Shown one piece after another: positions 1 through 11,298 of a stretch of 64,000 nucleotides of DNA. A model generated the notes under the pieces. The model searched no databases. It saw nothing but the letters and a program-made list of their open reading frames with translations, and had not been told where the DNA came from. Both the position numbers and the translations under genes were made by a program. This DNA comes from Arachis hypogaea (Eukaryota > Streptophyta > Magnoliopsida > Fabales > Fabaceae), in the NCBI RefSeq assembly GCF_003086295.3, contig NC_092054.1:16379878-16443877 (forward strand), written 5' to 3'. Position 1 is the stretch's first letter. Every line of letters starts with the position of its first letter.

Positions 1-48
1 ACTCGAATTAGCAGCACTTTTTTCATTATTCTGTTTTTTCTGATCATC

Positions 49-921
49 TTACACACTCAATTTTGAGAAACTATCAAAAAGACAAGCAAGTGGAGATTTT
101 TTCTTCGGTTGAGCTGGAACAGAACCATCCCGAGGTTGATTAGGATTGAAGGAAGCTCTCTTTTCAGTTAAACGCCTACCGACTTGATCTGCCTTAAGCC
201 ATTCACCAACTCTATCTTCCTTGATATTATTTTGGGCAGAATCATCAATAAAAAATTGGCAGTTCTTAGGTTCATTCCCCAATTTTGCACAATAAATACA
301 GAAAACACCTATACGTTCATAGCGTACTCCAATTTCCAGCATTTTTTTATTAGGATCAAGCAATTTCAGTGCATCCCTCACTCTTTTATCACCGTTCAGT
401 TTCACCTTAGCCTTCACTATGCGTATATCTTTGCCTCTAACTTCAAACAGAGCAACATCTTCAATTTAACCAAGTCTCCCACCCATTTTTTGGCCAACCT
501 CAAGCGTATTGTATTGTTCAAATAATTCCCAAAATTGTGCCTATACAGGAAAAGAAGAGATGTGATTATCCTCCATGTTTACTGACTGCTTTCATCTACG
601 AACGTGAAGAACAAAACTCTTGAATAACCAAGGCGAACCCCTCTCAATTCGAGTCACATCAAAGTCATTCTCAAAGAAAAATTGAAACTGGTTCCTGGAT
701 TTTTTGACTACTCTGAATCCTTCTGGTTTATTCCATATTGCATAGAGGGCTCTTTCCATGGTACCTACAGAAAAGATCCAATCTGAGAAAATCCTTCCAG
801 AGAGGCTCTGTGGACAGGCTTGAATTCCTTCAGAAACATCTTCATCAGCTAAAACGATCAAATCATCCTCCTGATCACTGTCAATTATATGGGGGTTTTG
901 AGTATCTGATTTGTTGCTCAT
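49..921 (-). pseudogene. DUF4283 / CCHC zinc-knuckle protein, LINE ORF1-like, degraded
   Basis: Two minus-strand segments form one decayed reading frame. The upstream part (921-592) has an acidic N-terminus and then a DUF4283-like domain (aromatic and basic residues around SRNQFQFFFENDFDVTRIER). The downstream part (about 417-49) carries the knuckle CIYCAKLGNEPKNC. In the usual CX2CX4HX4C knuckle the H follows a G; here GH has become GN, so a metal ligand is lost. The segments are separated by two in-frame stops, near 591 and 543, both at positions where Trp would fit (TGG to TGA and TAG). DUF4283 plus a knuckle is typical of plant LINE ORF1 proteins and of the many host-annotated copies derived from them. 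No reverse transcriptase is in view, and the copy may continue past the left window edge. Identification comes from motif recognition only. Confidence 0.65.
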
Positions 922-1819
922 GGTGTAGAAAAAATCAGAATTAGTATTTGATGATTCAGGAGATAAAAGATATATGGAATGAGTGAATTAGAAAACGGAG
1001 TGAATTAAAAGAGAAATCTAGCGTAGGGATGAATTAGGAGAGGAAACGAAAAATAGAGAACCAAGTGGGGGTGAATTAGAAACAGAAAGGAAATTAAGAG
1101 AAGAAAGTAGAAGAAGATGAAACAGACTTTGAGGAAGAAAAGACAAAGAAAGATGAAACCATGGAGGCGGCACAGTAAAACCCTAGCAGAGCGTGGACGA
1201 ACCAAGGAGCGTTATGTGGTTGATAATAATTATTTAAAATATAGTTTACTAGGAATACTATTGGACTATCAAATTTATTATTTTTGATGATCAGAGTATC
1301 AATTAATCATTAATATTAAAAAATATAAGATAAAATATATCGTTAAACTATTAAATTAAAAAAATTAAATTAATAATTAAATAATTATAAAAAAATAAAT
1401 TCTCATAACCTTTTATATATATAATTATTAGAGAGCATATAAAATTAAAAATAAAATATTATTTTCCAAAAAATTATGACATTAATAAAAATAACTTAAA
1501 AAATTGTGAAAGACAAATAATTTTTAAAAAACTAATAAGAACGTTTAGTTAAAAAAAATGACATGGCAAATTATTAAAATTCTTTAATTATTTGGCATTG
1601 ATAATTATTTTAAAATTATACAACCTGAAAATAAATTTCCAAAACAAAAAATTAGAAATTCTAATTTTCCAATTATATGAAATTCTAAATTTATATCCTT
1701 TGCGATATCTACATACATGTTTCATTCGTCACTTGGTCTCCTCTCTCTCCATGATATTTAGTTAGTTACCGTAATCATATATCTGTTAGTAAAATAATAT
1801 ACTTTAAAAAATGTGTTTA
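922..1819. other. AT-rich intergenic sequence
   Basis: Upstream flank of the DUF4283 pseudogene, then strongly AT-rich sequence. No supported reading frame, RNA gene or long repeat was seen. Confidence 0.5.
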
Positions 1820-1828
1820 TGCAATTTA

Positions 1829-2568
1829 GAGGTAAATATCAAATCGGTCTCCAGCAGCTTCTGGCGTTGATAAAATGATATTTGACTTTTGTTATCAATA
1901 AAATAGTTCCTGAAAAATTTTAAAATTTGACAGAATCATCCAACCATAAAAAGATGATGTCACATGAACGGAAAACCCTGATATGACTATTGGAAGAGAG
2001 CTCCGATGATGGCAGAGAGTTTCAGCAACGTTTGCCAAAGTGGAAGGGGACGCAGCGGCGAAGTGCTGCCATGGCAGAGGGAACGCTTCTTCTTATTCTT
2101 CTCTGCCATGGCGGAAGGGGACACAGCGGCGAGGTGCTGCCATAGCAGAGGGGATGCAAAAGGGATGCAACGGCGTATTGAAGAAGAAGTAGCGAATACG
2201 AAAACGTGGCGAGGTACTGCCATGGTGAAAGGAGATGTAGCGGCGTGTTGAACAAGAAGTGGCGAACACAAAAAACACGGTGTGGCATGATGGTCTTCTT
2301 CAGTTGCCATGGCAGAAGGGAATGCAGCGGCGTGAAGAAGAAGGAGGTCACTGGAAATGTCGCAGGAGCTCTCTGCCATCATCAGAGCTCTCTTCCAACG
2401 GCCACATCAGCGTTTTGCGTTTTTTGTTCACTGTAACATCATCATTTTCACGATTGGATGATTTTGTCAAATTTTAAAATCTTTTTAGGGCTATTTTGTC
2501 AATAACAAAAATCAGGTACTATTTTGTTAGTGTCAAAATCTTTCGAGTACTGATTTGGTATTTACCTC
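1829..2568. mobile_element. Nonautonomous Mutator-like element (MITE) with long TIRs
   Basis: The element is 740 bp, begins GAGGTAAATA and ends TATTTACCTC. Its two ends are inverted copies for roughly 200 bp; for example AAATTTTAAAATTTGACA near the left end recurs in reverse complement near the right. It is flanked by TGCAATTTA (1820-1828) and TACAATTTA (2569-2577), a 9-bp duplication with one mismatch. The 9-bp length and long inverted ends are typical of the Mutator superfamily. The middle (about 2000-2380) is GC-richer and made of diverged repeats around GTGCTGCCATGGCAGAGG; the short frames there are repeat artefacts. No transposase is encoded. Confidence 0.85.
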
Positions 2569-2577
2569 TACAATTTA

Positions 2578-4132
2578 TTAACAAATATATATGACTCTTA
2601 CTAGAATTCTTTTAATAAAAAAAATATTATATTAAAACAAATCTCAATAAAAATAATAAGTTTCACAAATGTTATCAATATAATTTTTATTTAAAAAATA
2701 ATTACTAATTGATATATATTATTTTTATCTCTAATATTTATATTTTATTTTTATTTTATTATTAACATTTAATTTTAATTTTACGTATATTTGTTTCGAT
2801 ATGTTTCAATTATATCACGAGTTAACATATGTGACAATCTTATGTTGATGTGTCACTATTACTCAAGAATATAATTAAAATATAATTAAAACATTAAAGA
2901 CAAAATTAAAACCAATTATGCATTAAAAGAGTTTTTTTAAAATCTTTGAAAAACTTTGAAAACAAAATATATCCTTTATGCTATTATTTATTGTATTTAG
3001 TAATAAAATATATTTTGGAAGAAAAATTTATAATAAAAAATTCAAAATATGACACATAACATAAATAATAATTTCAAAGATGTATATGATTGCTTTTTCC
3101 AATTCTTGTATATTTAAAAGCTTTTCATGTTACTGTGATAGAATTATAGAAATAATCTGCATACGTTAGTTAAGAGAGTGCAAAAACAATTGAGATTTTA
3201 TTTTAAGTGTATAGAATTGAGTGATGAAAAAATTTTCACTAAATTTGTAGAGAATATTGTATTACACATAATAAATTTTTATATTTGGTATTTTTCCTAT
3301 TATAAAATAAAAGATTTCCTCTCTTCATTGAAAGGTACAATACATTGTAATATTGCCCCAATTAAATTGGAGATGTGGGTGATCGTACTAGAAAAAGAAA
3401 TTCTGTCCCCAAAAAAAATAAAATAAAACTATAAAAGGAAACCGTTAAGAAACAAGAGAGGCCCTGATGTTGTCTCATGCAAGAATCTCAATTTAATCCG
3501 TGCGGGAAACATAGCCATCCAATAAATTGTTTCTTGAAGTTTCCTAGTCACGAGCATTTGATATGGGTTATTTCCAAAATGCTTGCAGCAATACTAAGTA
3601 TCATGAAGTTTATCAAAATCATGGCAATTGGCAAAGGTTCTTCTCAATTAGAACTTCAATGTGAATATTTTCATCCTAGTAACTATAGCAGAACAAGATT
3701 TTTCCCCACACTCAAACCAATCAATACATTACATAGTACATACATACCAATTATCTCAGTATATGATGCCCCTAAATATGACCAAACATGGGAAGTAAGT
3801 TTGAGAGTCCTCATATGATTAACTGCAAGCAGGAAGAGCATAAAACAGTTCTAGTCATCAAGCGCGGACACCAGATAGAGCAATGCAGAGCGAACTGCAG
3901 AGCACGGAGAAACAAATGAAATAAAATGAGGAAATCTATTAGTATACCATGAATGTTTGATACTTTGAATCCATGCAGATAGCCAGACACTATGCTTTTT
4001 TGTGTGTGGTAAAAGATACAATGCTTTCTACCTGAGTTGCAAATTAAAAATAGCAGAGTAAGGCAAATGAAGTAAACAATTATTGCATCTGCACAAAATT
4101 CCATTCGACATACCGAAGCCAGTTTCACCAGA
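2578..4132. other. AT-rich intergenic sequence and 3' flank of the U1C gene
   Basis: Very AT-rich to about 3400, then mixed sequence. The part just below 4133 is the likely 3' UTR and downstream flank of the minus-strand U1C gene. No additional gene could be supported. Confidence 0.4.
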
Positions 4133-6101
4133 TCAGTGATTGCCCTCAGGTGCTTGAGCATTTGCATTGTAACTATCATAACCTCCAGTTGCTGGTGCTG
4201 TTGGATTGGCTTGATACATGGCTGGTGGAGCAATAGAAGGAGCACCATTGGAAGCTGGTGGTGCAGCGCTTCCAGGAACTGTTGGTGTGGGAGCTAATGT
4301 AGGTGGCCGGGGTAGGGAACTCAGCTGACCTGGCACCTGGGGAGCTCCAGGAGGAGGTACCATTGGTTGCATGGGAGGTGCAGACATATATCCTGTAAGA
4401 CCGAACAAAACCCACTTATATCATATATATATGCTGCCAAAAAGCAAATGGCTGGTATGAATTAATATATAAAAGATTTTCTTAATCGAATAAATAATAG
4501 GATTTGTTAATATAAGGAAGGGTCAATGGAAATAGTAGCAAGATGGAAATAATATCCAAATTATTTAGGGAAAATATGATAGTGGTGTAAGCCGACAATA
4601 GTTCCTGGTTAACAATCAATGTGTATATAACCGATGTCATTCTAAAGCCTAAACACCAAAGAACGACAAAAATCTGCATGCACCAATTCCGAATATTTTA
4701 AAGACTGCTCAAGCACGAACAAATGCATCATCGAAAGGAGCTGCTGTTTGATTGAAATCATGAAAAGGATGGGAGAAAGCATATTCACCTGGTGCACCAG
4801 GAATCGGCCTAGGCAAAAGGGGTCGCATTCCTGGCATTAGCGGTTGACTTCCAGGTATTTGGGGGGCACCAGGAATAGGCAATCTCGGAGGTGGCAATAC
4901 AGGGGGCATGGCTGGCCTCTGAACTAGAGGATTATAAGCCACACCAACCTGCTGAAATGCTGCAGCTTGCCCAAGATGTTCTTTGATCCTTTGATCGATT
5001 AAACTTTGAGTTTGTTGTTCTTCAAATTGTTGGTAGTAGGACCTCACATTTGCCTGAAGGCACGAAGATATTAAACATCAAGAATATACCATGACATACA
5101 TTGGTACGCACGTATTTAACAGGTTTGACAATTTCACAATACCTTGTGTTTGTAACCTGCATTATGCTGCTTTCTCACAGATGGCTGGAATATTTCAAAA
5201 ATACAGTGAGCAACAATTAAATGTGTGTTTGCAGCTAATTAACTTTCAAGACATTATAATAACAAAAAATAGTTCCTCAAATAATAATCTAGACACTTCA
5301 AATTATGTTGTACCTTAATAGGTGGTGGTCTAAAAATCAAGAATAGGGAAAGATTAAGAAGAAAGATAACACCTTTCTAGACCCAGGATTAACAATTGAC
5401 TTCGTTTTAAGACTTTTTTACCAAAAACTTTGGCCATCTTGTGCGTTATTGTAAATATTCACATAGCTAAAAAAGAGTAGGGCTATGTTAGGCAATCAGC
5501 ACCAATAAAAGGTGTTGGGTTAAATCATCATGAATATTGTTCAACTATGTGATTTACTCGAGATTTTGTCAAGTCTTGATAAATGCCGTATCCAATTCAT
5601 CAACTCATCTACAACTGATCTTTACAATATCGTAACATCTCCATTTGACAAATTTCGAACACCACCTAATCAGCAGAGTAGTGTTCTTATATGTTTTCAC
5701 TACGACATAATGTGAATCACAATGCGCTATTTTCAAATACATTTTAATAAATGGGTAAAACAAAGAAAGCGATTTAATATACAAAAGAAAACCCTACTTT
5801 CTTTCCATTGCCCCACCAAATTTCAACAAGCAATATCTCCATTGACAACTTATTACGAAAGGTGGACTATAGCAATTCGAAACCATCAAAATGAGGTTCA
5901 AAACCACCATTCACCGATGAAATAAATGGGAGAAGAAACTTACAGAATCGTGGGTTAAGTAGGTATCACAGTAGTCACAGTAGTACCTGCAAAAAGAAGG
6001 AATTGTTAAACTCATTCACAAAATAAGTGAAAGTTGGAAAAAAAAAAAAAAAAAAAAAAGAGTATCTGCCAATTCTCAAATGATTAACCGTACCTCGGCA
6101 T
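4133..6101 (-). CDS. U1 small nuclear ribonucleoprotein C (U1-C)
   Basis: This is a core U1 snRNP protein that helps U1 recognise 5' splice sites in the nucleus. Coding exons (minus strand) are 6101-6094, 5986-5944, 5184-5143, 5053-4789 and 4392-4133. Joined they give 618 nt, 205 residues plus stop. All introns are GT...AG and the phases fit; the first exon carries only ATGCCGAG and splits codon 3. The N-terminus begins [17 protein letters not shown] and has the U1-C C2H2 finger with C6, C9, H24 and H30 all present. It is followed by the conserved helix [19 protein letters not shown] and a Pro/Gly/Met-rich tail. Plant U1-C proteins are about 200 residues, so length is normal. The tiny first exon was missed by simple frame calling. 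The intron after exon 1 holds a long A/T homopolymer (about 6039-6059). A CT/GA-rich 5' UTR and promoter should lie above 6101. Confidence 0.95.
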
Positions 6102-6789
6102 CGCTGATTCGATGCGAAAAGCTGCTTCACATAAAAGACCCTAGAAATTAAACCGAACATGCTTTAGGACACAAACATTCAAGCACAACAAGATAACAAC
6201 GGAACAACTATTCACAGAAGATAGCGATGAGATCCACTAAGATGCACGAAAGGAAGATTAGATTCAACAAAGCATTGACAAGAAAAAAGCGAGAAACGGG
6301 GATCATCCAGCACACCTGGTCGGCGGTCGCTTCTACAACGGTGGAGCGAGGAGAAGGGGGCGGCGAGGACGGTGGTCGGTGGGAAGGAAATGGCGGCGGC
6401 AGCTATGGCTTACTGAGGTGAGGATGCGGGTGAGGGTTTTTTTTAGTGAATGTTTTTAATGTTTTTTTTTTTTCCTTTTTTTTTTGTTTTTGAACGGTGT
6501 AGGGGGTGGGGCTACTGATTAAGTTTCTGGAAGGAAGGTCTTTTTTTTTTCAAAGGAGACTTATAGTGGGCTTGGGGCTGGGCTGGTAGCATTTAAAGTT
6601 TAAACGTCGAGATTGGAGAACTCATTTCCAATACTTTCATTCTCACTTGGAAACACCAAAAAAATTTAAACAACTTGGTCAATTGGTTAGATTACTGGTC
6701 CGGTTAAATAAGTGTTTAAATTCTGTCTCGTAGCAATTTATAAGATAAAATTAAAATAAAATAAAACTTATGAGTATTTTTAAAATTTT
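6102..6789 (-). promoter_or_regulatory. 5' UTR / promoter region of the U1C gene
   Basis: Sequence immediately upstream of the U1C start. About 6300-6420 is GC-richer and GA/CT-rich, as in many plant 5' UTRs; beyond that are T-homopolymers and AT-rich DNA. I could not place a TATA box or transcription start with confidence. Confidence 0.4.
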
Positions 6790-6811
6790 TACTCAATTTT
6801 GTCACCCAAAA

Positions 6812-7075
6812 AAATTTTGGTGTTTGCTACGGTACGATCATAAATTCATTAGTACCGATACGTTTAAAATGTGGACAAATAACAATTAAACAAGTGGAAT
6901 TTATTTTCCACGTCAGCATTTAATTTTTTCTTTTTTAAATATATAATATATCACCACTTTTACTAAAATACCCTTTTAATTAAATAAAAATAAAAAATAA
7001 ATTTTATTTAATTTTAATGAAAAGATTTAAACATCCTTCCTTTATTTGATTAGACAAAAATACCCTTTAATACCC
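6812..7075 (+). repeat. Left terminal inverted repeat of the Pack-MULE
   Basis: It starts TTTTGGTGTTTGCTACGGTA and runs through a phosphate-poor AT tract to GACAAAAATACCCTTT. The reverse complement of 16425-16680 matches it closely through landmarks such as TTTAAAATGTGGACAAATAA and TTTATTTTCCACGTCAGCAT. A small difference lies at about 6846-6853. Confidence 0.85.
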
Positions 7076-7245
7076 CTATGTTAACAGCTTCTCCCCTAAA
7101 CCCTAGCTTCTCCACCACCGCCGCAAGGACTGCCGCCGTCCGACGCTCTCAGGCACTACCATCGTCGTCTGGTCGTCCGTGCTTCTTCCTCCTTCAAGAA
7201 TCGCAGCTTCTTCTTCCTCGACCTCGGCGCGTCAGTTCCTGGTAT

Positions 7246-7503
7246 TCATCTGCTCCATCGCGCTCCTGCCGCCGTCCGTCCGGCGCTCAGTCACCATCGT
7301 CTTCGTCTGGTCGTCACAGATTCTTCCAACCCACCACCGTCTTCTGAGTTGTGTTCGTCGCCTGGCCTCTGTCTCCGTCACGATTCTGCCCCCCTCTTCT
7401 CAGACTGCTCAGTAGAAAAACCCATCTCCATTCCAGTTTCCTTCCTTCGAGTTCAGAGAGCAGAAGCTCAACCAAGAAAAAAACCTACTTCGACGGTCAG
7501 TAT
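7246..7503 (+). repeat. GC-rich leader, copy 1 (direct repeat with 8926-9177)
   Basis: A C/T/G-rich block including CTTCTGAGTTGTGTTCGTCG and CCATTCCAGTTTCCTTCCTT is repeated nearly exactly about 1.68 kb downstream. In this copy the sequence runs directly into the captured KCS coding segment at TTCGACGGTCAGTA. The second copy continues instead into T-rich intron-like DNA. It looks like a 5' UTR exon of the element or of a captured gene. The 5' stretch 7078-7245 is of similar composition. Confidence 0.8.
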
Positions 7504-7515
7504 GTACCCGAAGCC

Positions 7516-8205
7516 ATGCATCATATCCCTCCAACTCCTTCCATGGCTGCTGCAAGAGAAGAAGCTGAGAATGTTATGTTTGGTGCTTTGGATAATCTCT
7601 CTGCTAATACAAAGATTAAGCCTAAGGATATTGGTGTTCTTGTTGTGAATTGCAGTTTGTTTAACCCAACTCCTTCACTTTCTGCTCTGATTGTGAACAA
7701 GTACAAGCTTAGGGGTAACATTAGAAGCTTCAATTTGGGTGGTATGGGTTGTAGTGCAGGAGTTATAGCCATTGATCTTGATAAGGACATGCTTCAAGTT
7801 CATAGGAACACTTATGCTGTTGTTGTTAGCACTGAGAACATTACTCAGAATTGGTACTTTGGGAACAAGAAATCTATGCTGATCCCAAATTGTTTGTTCC
7901 GTGTTGGTGGTTCTGCTGTTTTGTTGTCCAACAAAGGCTCTGTTAAGAGAAGAGCAAAGTACAAGCTTGTTCATGTTGTGAGGACTCATAAGGGTGCTGA
8001 TGATAAAGCTTTCAGGTGTGTGTATCAAGAACAAGATGATGATGGCAAAACTGGTGTTTCTCTCTCAAAGGATCTTATGGCTATTGCTGGTGGGGCTTTG
8101 AAGACTAACATCACAACTTTGGGGCCTCTTGTTCTTCCAATAAGTGAACAGCTTCTGTTCTTTGCTACTTTGGTTGTTAAGAAGCTTCTGAATGCAAAAT
8201 TGTAA
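7516..8205 (+). pseudogene. 3-ketoacyl-CoA synthase (KCS) fragment, captured
   Basis: KCS enzymes condense malonyl-CoA with long-chain acyl-CoA in the ER for wax, suberin and sphingolipid very-long-chain fatty acids. The frame encodes 229 residues from the first in-frame ATG, without an intron, and matches the middle of the FAE1/KCS family. It contains the active-site Cys in [16 protein letters not shown] and the segments [20 protein letters not shown] and [20 protein letters not shown]. Family members are about 500 residues. This copy lacks the N-terminal membrane helices and stops (NAKL then stop) before the region holding the catalytic His and Asn, so it cannot be an active condensing enzyme. 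Upstream it is fused to the GC-rich leader. The frame itself is undamaged, which suggests recent capture or a selected or neutral young copy. Confidence 0.85.
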
Positions 8206-8678
8206 GGAAGAAGGTAAGGTGGTGTCAGATAGAAACTTGAGAATCATTCTTATTTAAGTTGCGTATGTGATTTCACTTGTGCATTATTGACCCTTGGTGA
8301 GTGTGTATTTATTGCTATGAACTAGTGGTCTATTAGTAAAATTGATCCATCAATATGATGTAGTTTGATTCAGTTGCCAAATAATTTGACATCAACTTAA
8401 TTCACTTCTCTTTCTTGTCTTATTGGCTCAAATATTAATATTTCTAGTCGTATTTCATAGCAAAGTAAAAAGCTCCTATTGTTCAGGTTTTGCTCTTTGG
8501 ATTAATTGATCGACCAAAACATAGATGATGTACACCTATCCAAACAATCTTAGTATTGATGCTATTTGGATGTAGGATGATATATCCAATCAATCAACAT
8601 CTTGGAGGCAACTTGAATTAATGCTGTTTAACTGTGGTTAATCTTGTCTAATTAAAAAGTCATTTGATGATAATTTAG

Positions 8679-8792
8679 GCACGTATGGAAGTGAGGGATA
8701 AAATTTTAGTATTGCTGGACTCATGGCAAGAGGCATTTGGCGGGCCTGGTGGAAAGTATCCTCAGTACTATTGGGCATATGAGGAATTGAAG
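8679..8792 (+). pseudogene. VHS-domain exon of a TOM1-like (TOL) protein, captured
   Basis: An isolated exon-like piece is preceded by an AG acceptor and followed by a GT donor (AAG|GTAACT). It translates to a segment with [20 protein letters not shown] and [10 protein letters not shown]. That is the second half of the VHS domain of plant TOM1-like ubiquitin-binding ESCRT adaptors. No neighbouring VHS or GAT exons were found, so it is a single captured exon with intron flanks. Recognition rests on the highly conserved DSWQEAFGG block. Confidence 0.75.
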
Positions 8793-8925
8793 GTAACTAT
8801 ATCAACAGAGTTTCTTGAAAAAGTCTTATCATGCCTCGTTATAGTTGTACATGCAGAGCATTAATGCTAGACTGAAAATTGATATTAACTTGACATTTTG
8901 GGGGTATTTCCTCTCTTCTATTTCC

Positions 8926-9177
8926 ATCGCGCTCCTGCCGCCGCCGTCGGGCGCTCAGTCACCATCGTCTTCGTCTGGTCGTCGCAGATTCTTCCAACCC
9001 ACCACCGTCTTCTGAGTTGTGTTCGTCGCCTGGCCTCTGTCTCCGTCACGATTCTGCCCCCCCTCTTCTCAGACTGCTCAGAAGAAAAACCCAGCTCCAT
9101 TCCAGTTTCCTTCCTTCGAGTTCAGAGAGCAGAAGCTCAACCAAGAAAAAAACCTTAGACTTCGACGGTCAGTTCAC
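8926..9177 (+). repeat. GC-rich leader, copy 2
   Basis: Near-identical repeat of 7246-7503 with a handful of substitutions and small indels. Here it ends in CGACGGTCAGTTCACTGC, where ACG|GTCAGT could serve as a splice donor into the following T-rich sequence. This copy may therefore preserve the original exon-intron boundary that was broken in copy 1. Confidence 0.8.
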
Positions 9178-11298
9178 TGCTAACTTCTTCTGCGTTTTTT
9201 ATTTATGCCATGTTCAATGATTATTTGATTACTGAATATTTGAATGTTTTGTGTTTTAATTTTTTATTGAATGATTATTTGATTACCAATGAGCTCTAGT
9301 TCTGCTGTGTTGCTATTTTTGTGTGTTGTGATATTTTTTTGAATGATCTTCTGCTGTGGTGCTGTTTTGTGTGTTGCTGTGTTGCTTCTTTATGTGTTCT
9401 TTATTTTTTATTGACATGCATCTGAGAGATATCACCACTGTAACTTAACTACTTGCTCTGTTGATGTGCTTTTGATTTCTGAATGTCATGCCACTTGTTA
9501 TGTTGCTACTGCTGTTTGTGTTTTTTAACTTCTGAATCTGCTGTTTTTGAAATCTTGTTGATAGATTTATTGATTTTAGGATTTAAGGTGATTATATGTT
9601 GCTGTATTCTAATCTTAGATGCTGATTGTTGTTGATTTCTGGCTCTGTTTAGTATGTTGTGCTGATTGTTCTTGATTTTTGGCTCTGTGAGTTTTGTTCT
9701 GTTTTTGGTCTGTATTTGATCTTGTTCAAATTTCATAATTTTGTTACTGTCTCCTGAAAGTTGGGTTTCTTTTTCTAATATGCTTAACATCAGAAAGATT
9801 TGGAAAAATTTGTTACTCTTTGTTAAGAATGTGCTGAAACTTTGTTAAAATTTGGCTGAAAATTTTGATATAAGATAGATAGCTTTTTGATATGAATATC
9901 CAGTGGTTCCTCTTAATCTTGTATGTTTATTACCAGATCCTTTCGGTATCATTTTGTCAAGATTACATTGCTTCAGTATATGAATTAATTTAGTACTATA
10001 TTTTTTATAACTGTCGCATGTTATGTTCGAATAGGCTTTAAGGCTGGCAGATTTATCAGCTGAGATTTTTCACATTGTCTAGAGTGGCTTCTTTTTACGG
10101 TATTTGAAGCAGATATATCCAGGTACTTCTCAGAAAGGTTAATAATGTTATCTGTCTAATTTGTGAATTTCAACCTGTGGTTGTGCTTATGACTATATGG
10201 ATCAAACAATGTATGTACTCTCGTGAACCATATTGTTACTTCAAACAAACTTTATGCCAAATTTTATGAGGAGAATCTCTTGTTCTTGCTGCTTCATTGA
10301 ACCGACTTTGCATATAACAAGCTCTGTTAAGCTGCACTTAAGGGTGGCATGAGCTCATTACAAGTGAAATGAGGTTCTCCTCTCATTTAAAATGACAAAA
10401 TGGGTGACATTTGGGCAAAATGTTAGGGAAAATTCTTAAAGCATAATTTTATACACTTCCTGGATCAAGATTTTAGTTTTCTTTCCAAACCAAACACAAA
10501 ATTAGATGCAGAAGTGTACATCATCAATGGGATCTCTTCATGGTTCTATATTCACAATATGAAACTGAATATTTATCTGATGTTGAAACAACCTGGTATT
10601 TGCCTGTAGTTTCTTTGTCATTTTCCTTTGAAATTTCATGGTGCTTAAACTTGATTTTTTAGTGTTAGGATCACATTGGGCAGATTTGCTTTGAGCATTG
10701 GGATGGCTGAGAAGCGGAATTTGTGGAGAATAGGGAGAGGAAGTATCTAGGGTTTGAAGACAATCGACTGAAAACTGCATAATGAGATTTCAGGGTTTGC
10801 ATCTGAAGTTTAGGATGGAGAATGTTCCAATTTTGCATAATTGACATTTGACAGTGACACTTTTAAGGATAATGATATACCCAGTCGTACTGCACTTTTA
10901 AGGATCACACTCATGTATTTTTATGGACCAAATAGCGAGCTTATTATCGACAGTATTTATTTATTTATGTACTTCAAATCGTCTAACAGTTTTTGGATGG
11001 AAGTTCAGAACACAACAATAATAAAAGGTCGAGTCCTTATATATTGGACTAAAATCTTCCCTACTTGTAAAGCTCACAAGATCACAACGTTTTCTTAATT
11101 TTCAATATATAACAAGGCACCAAAGCCATGATAATGATACATTAAAATAACATAAACAGTAATGGCAACTGAACATGCTTCAAATATACAACCAAACTTC
11201 TAGGAGGCTACCCAGTTCACGCATGATCAAAATATGTATCTCAACTCTAGAAGCAGACAAGACCCCAAATAGCATGAAAATAACTATAACCATAACCA
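9178..11298. other. Noncoding, intron-like DNA inside the Pack-MULE
   Basis: T-rich sequence with many TGTTGCTGTTTT-like runs resembles a plant first intron. On the minus strand 10780-10538 is open for 80 codons from an ATG (begins MQFSVDCLQTLDTSSPYSPQ) and could be another captured first exon, but I do not recognise it. Nothing else is supported. Confidence 0.35.

Noticed and set aside
1005..1205. Open frame on the minus strand with a hydrophobic Phe/Leu-rich translation
   Set aside because: Low-complexity product of GA/CT-rich DNA; no codon bias, homology or splice context.
1987..2477. Overlapping frames around 2000-2480
   Set aside because: They lie in the repeat array of the MITE and read repeats in several frames.
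3178..3818. Small plus-strand frames near 3200-3800
   Set aside because: AT-rich, no recognisable domain; probably chance or 3' flank of U1C.
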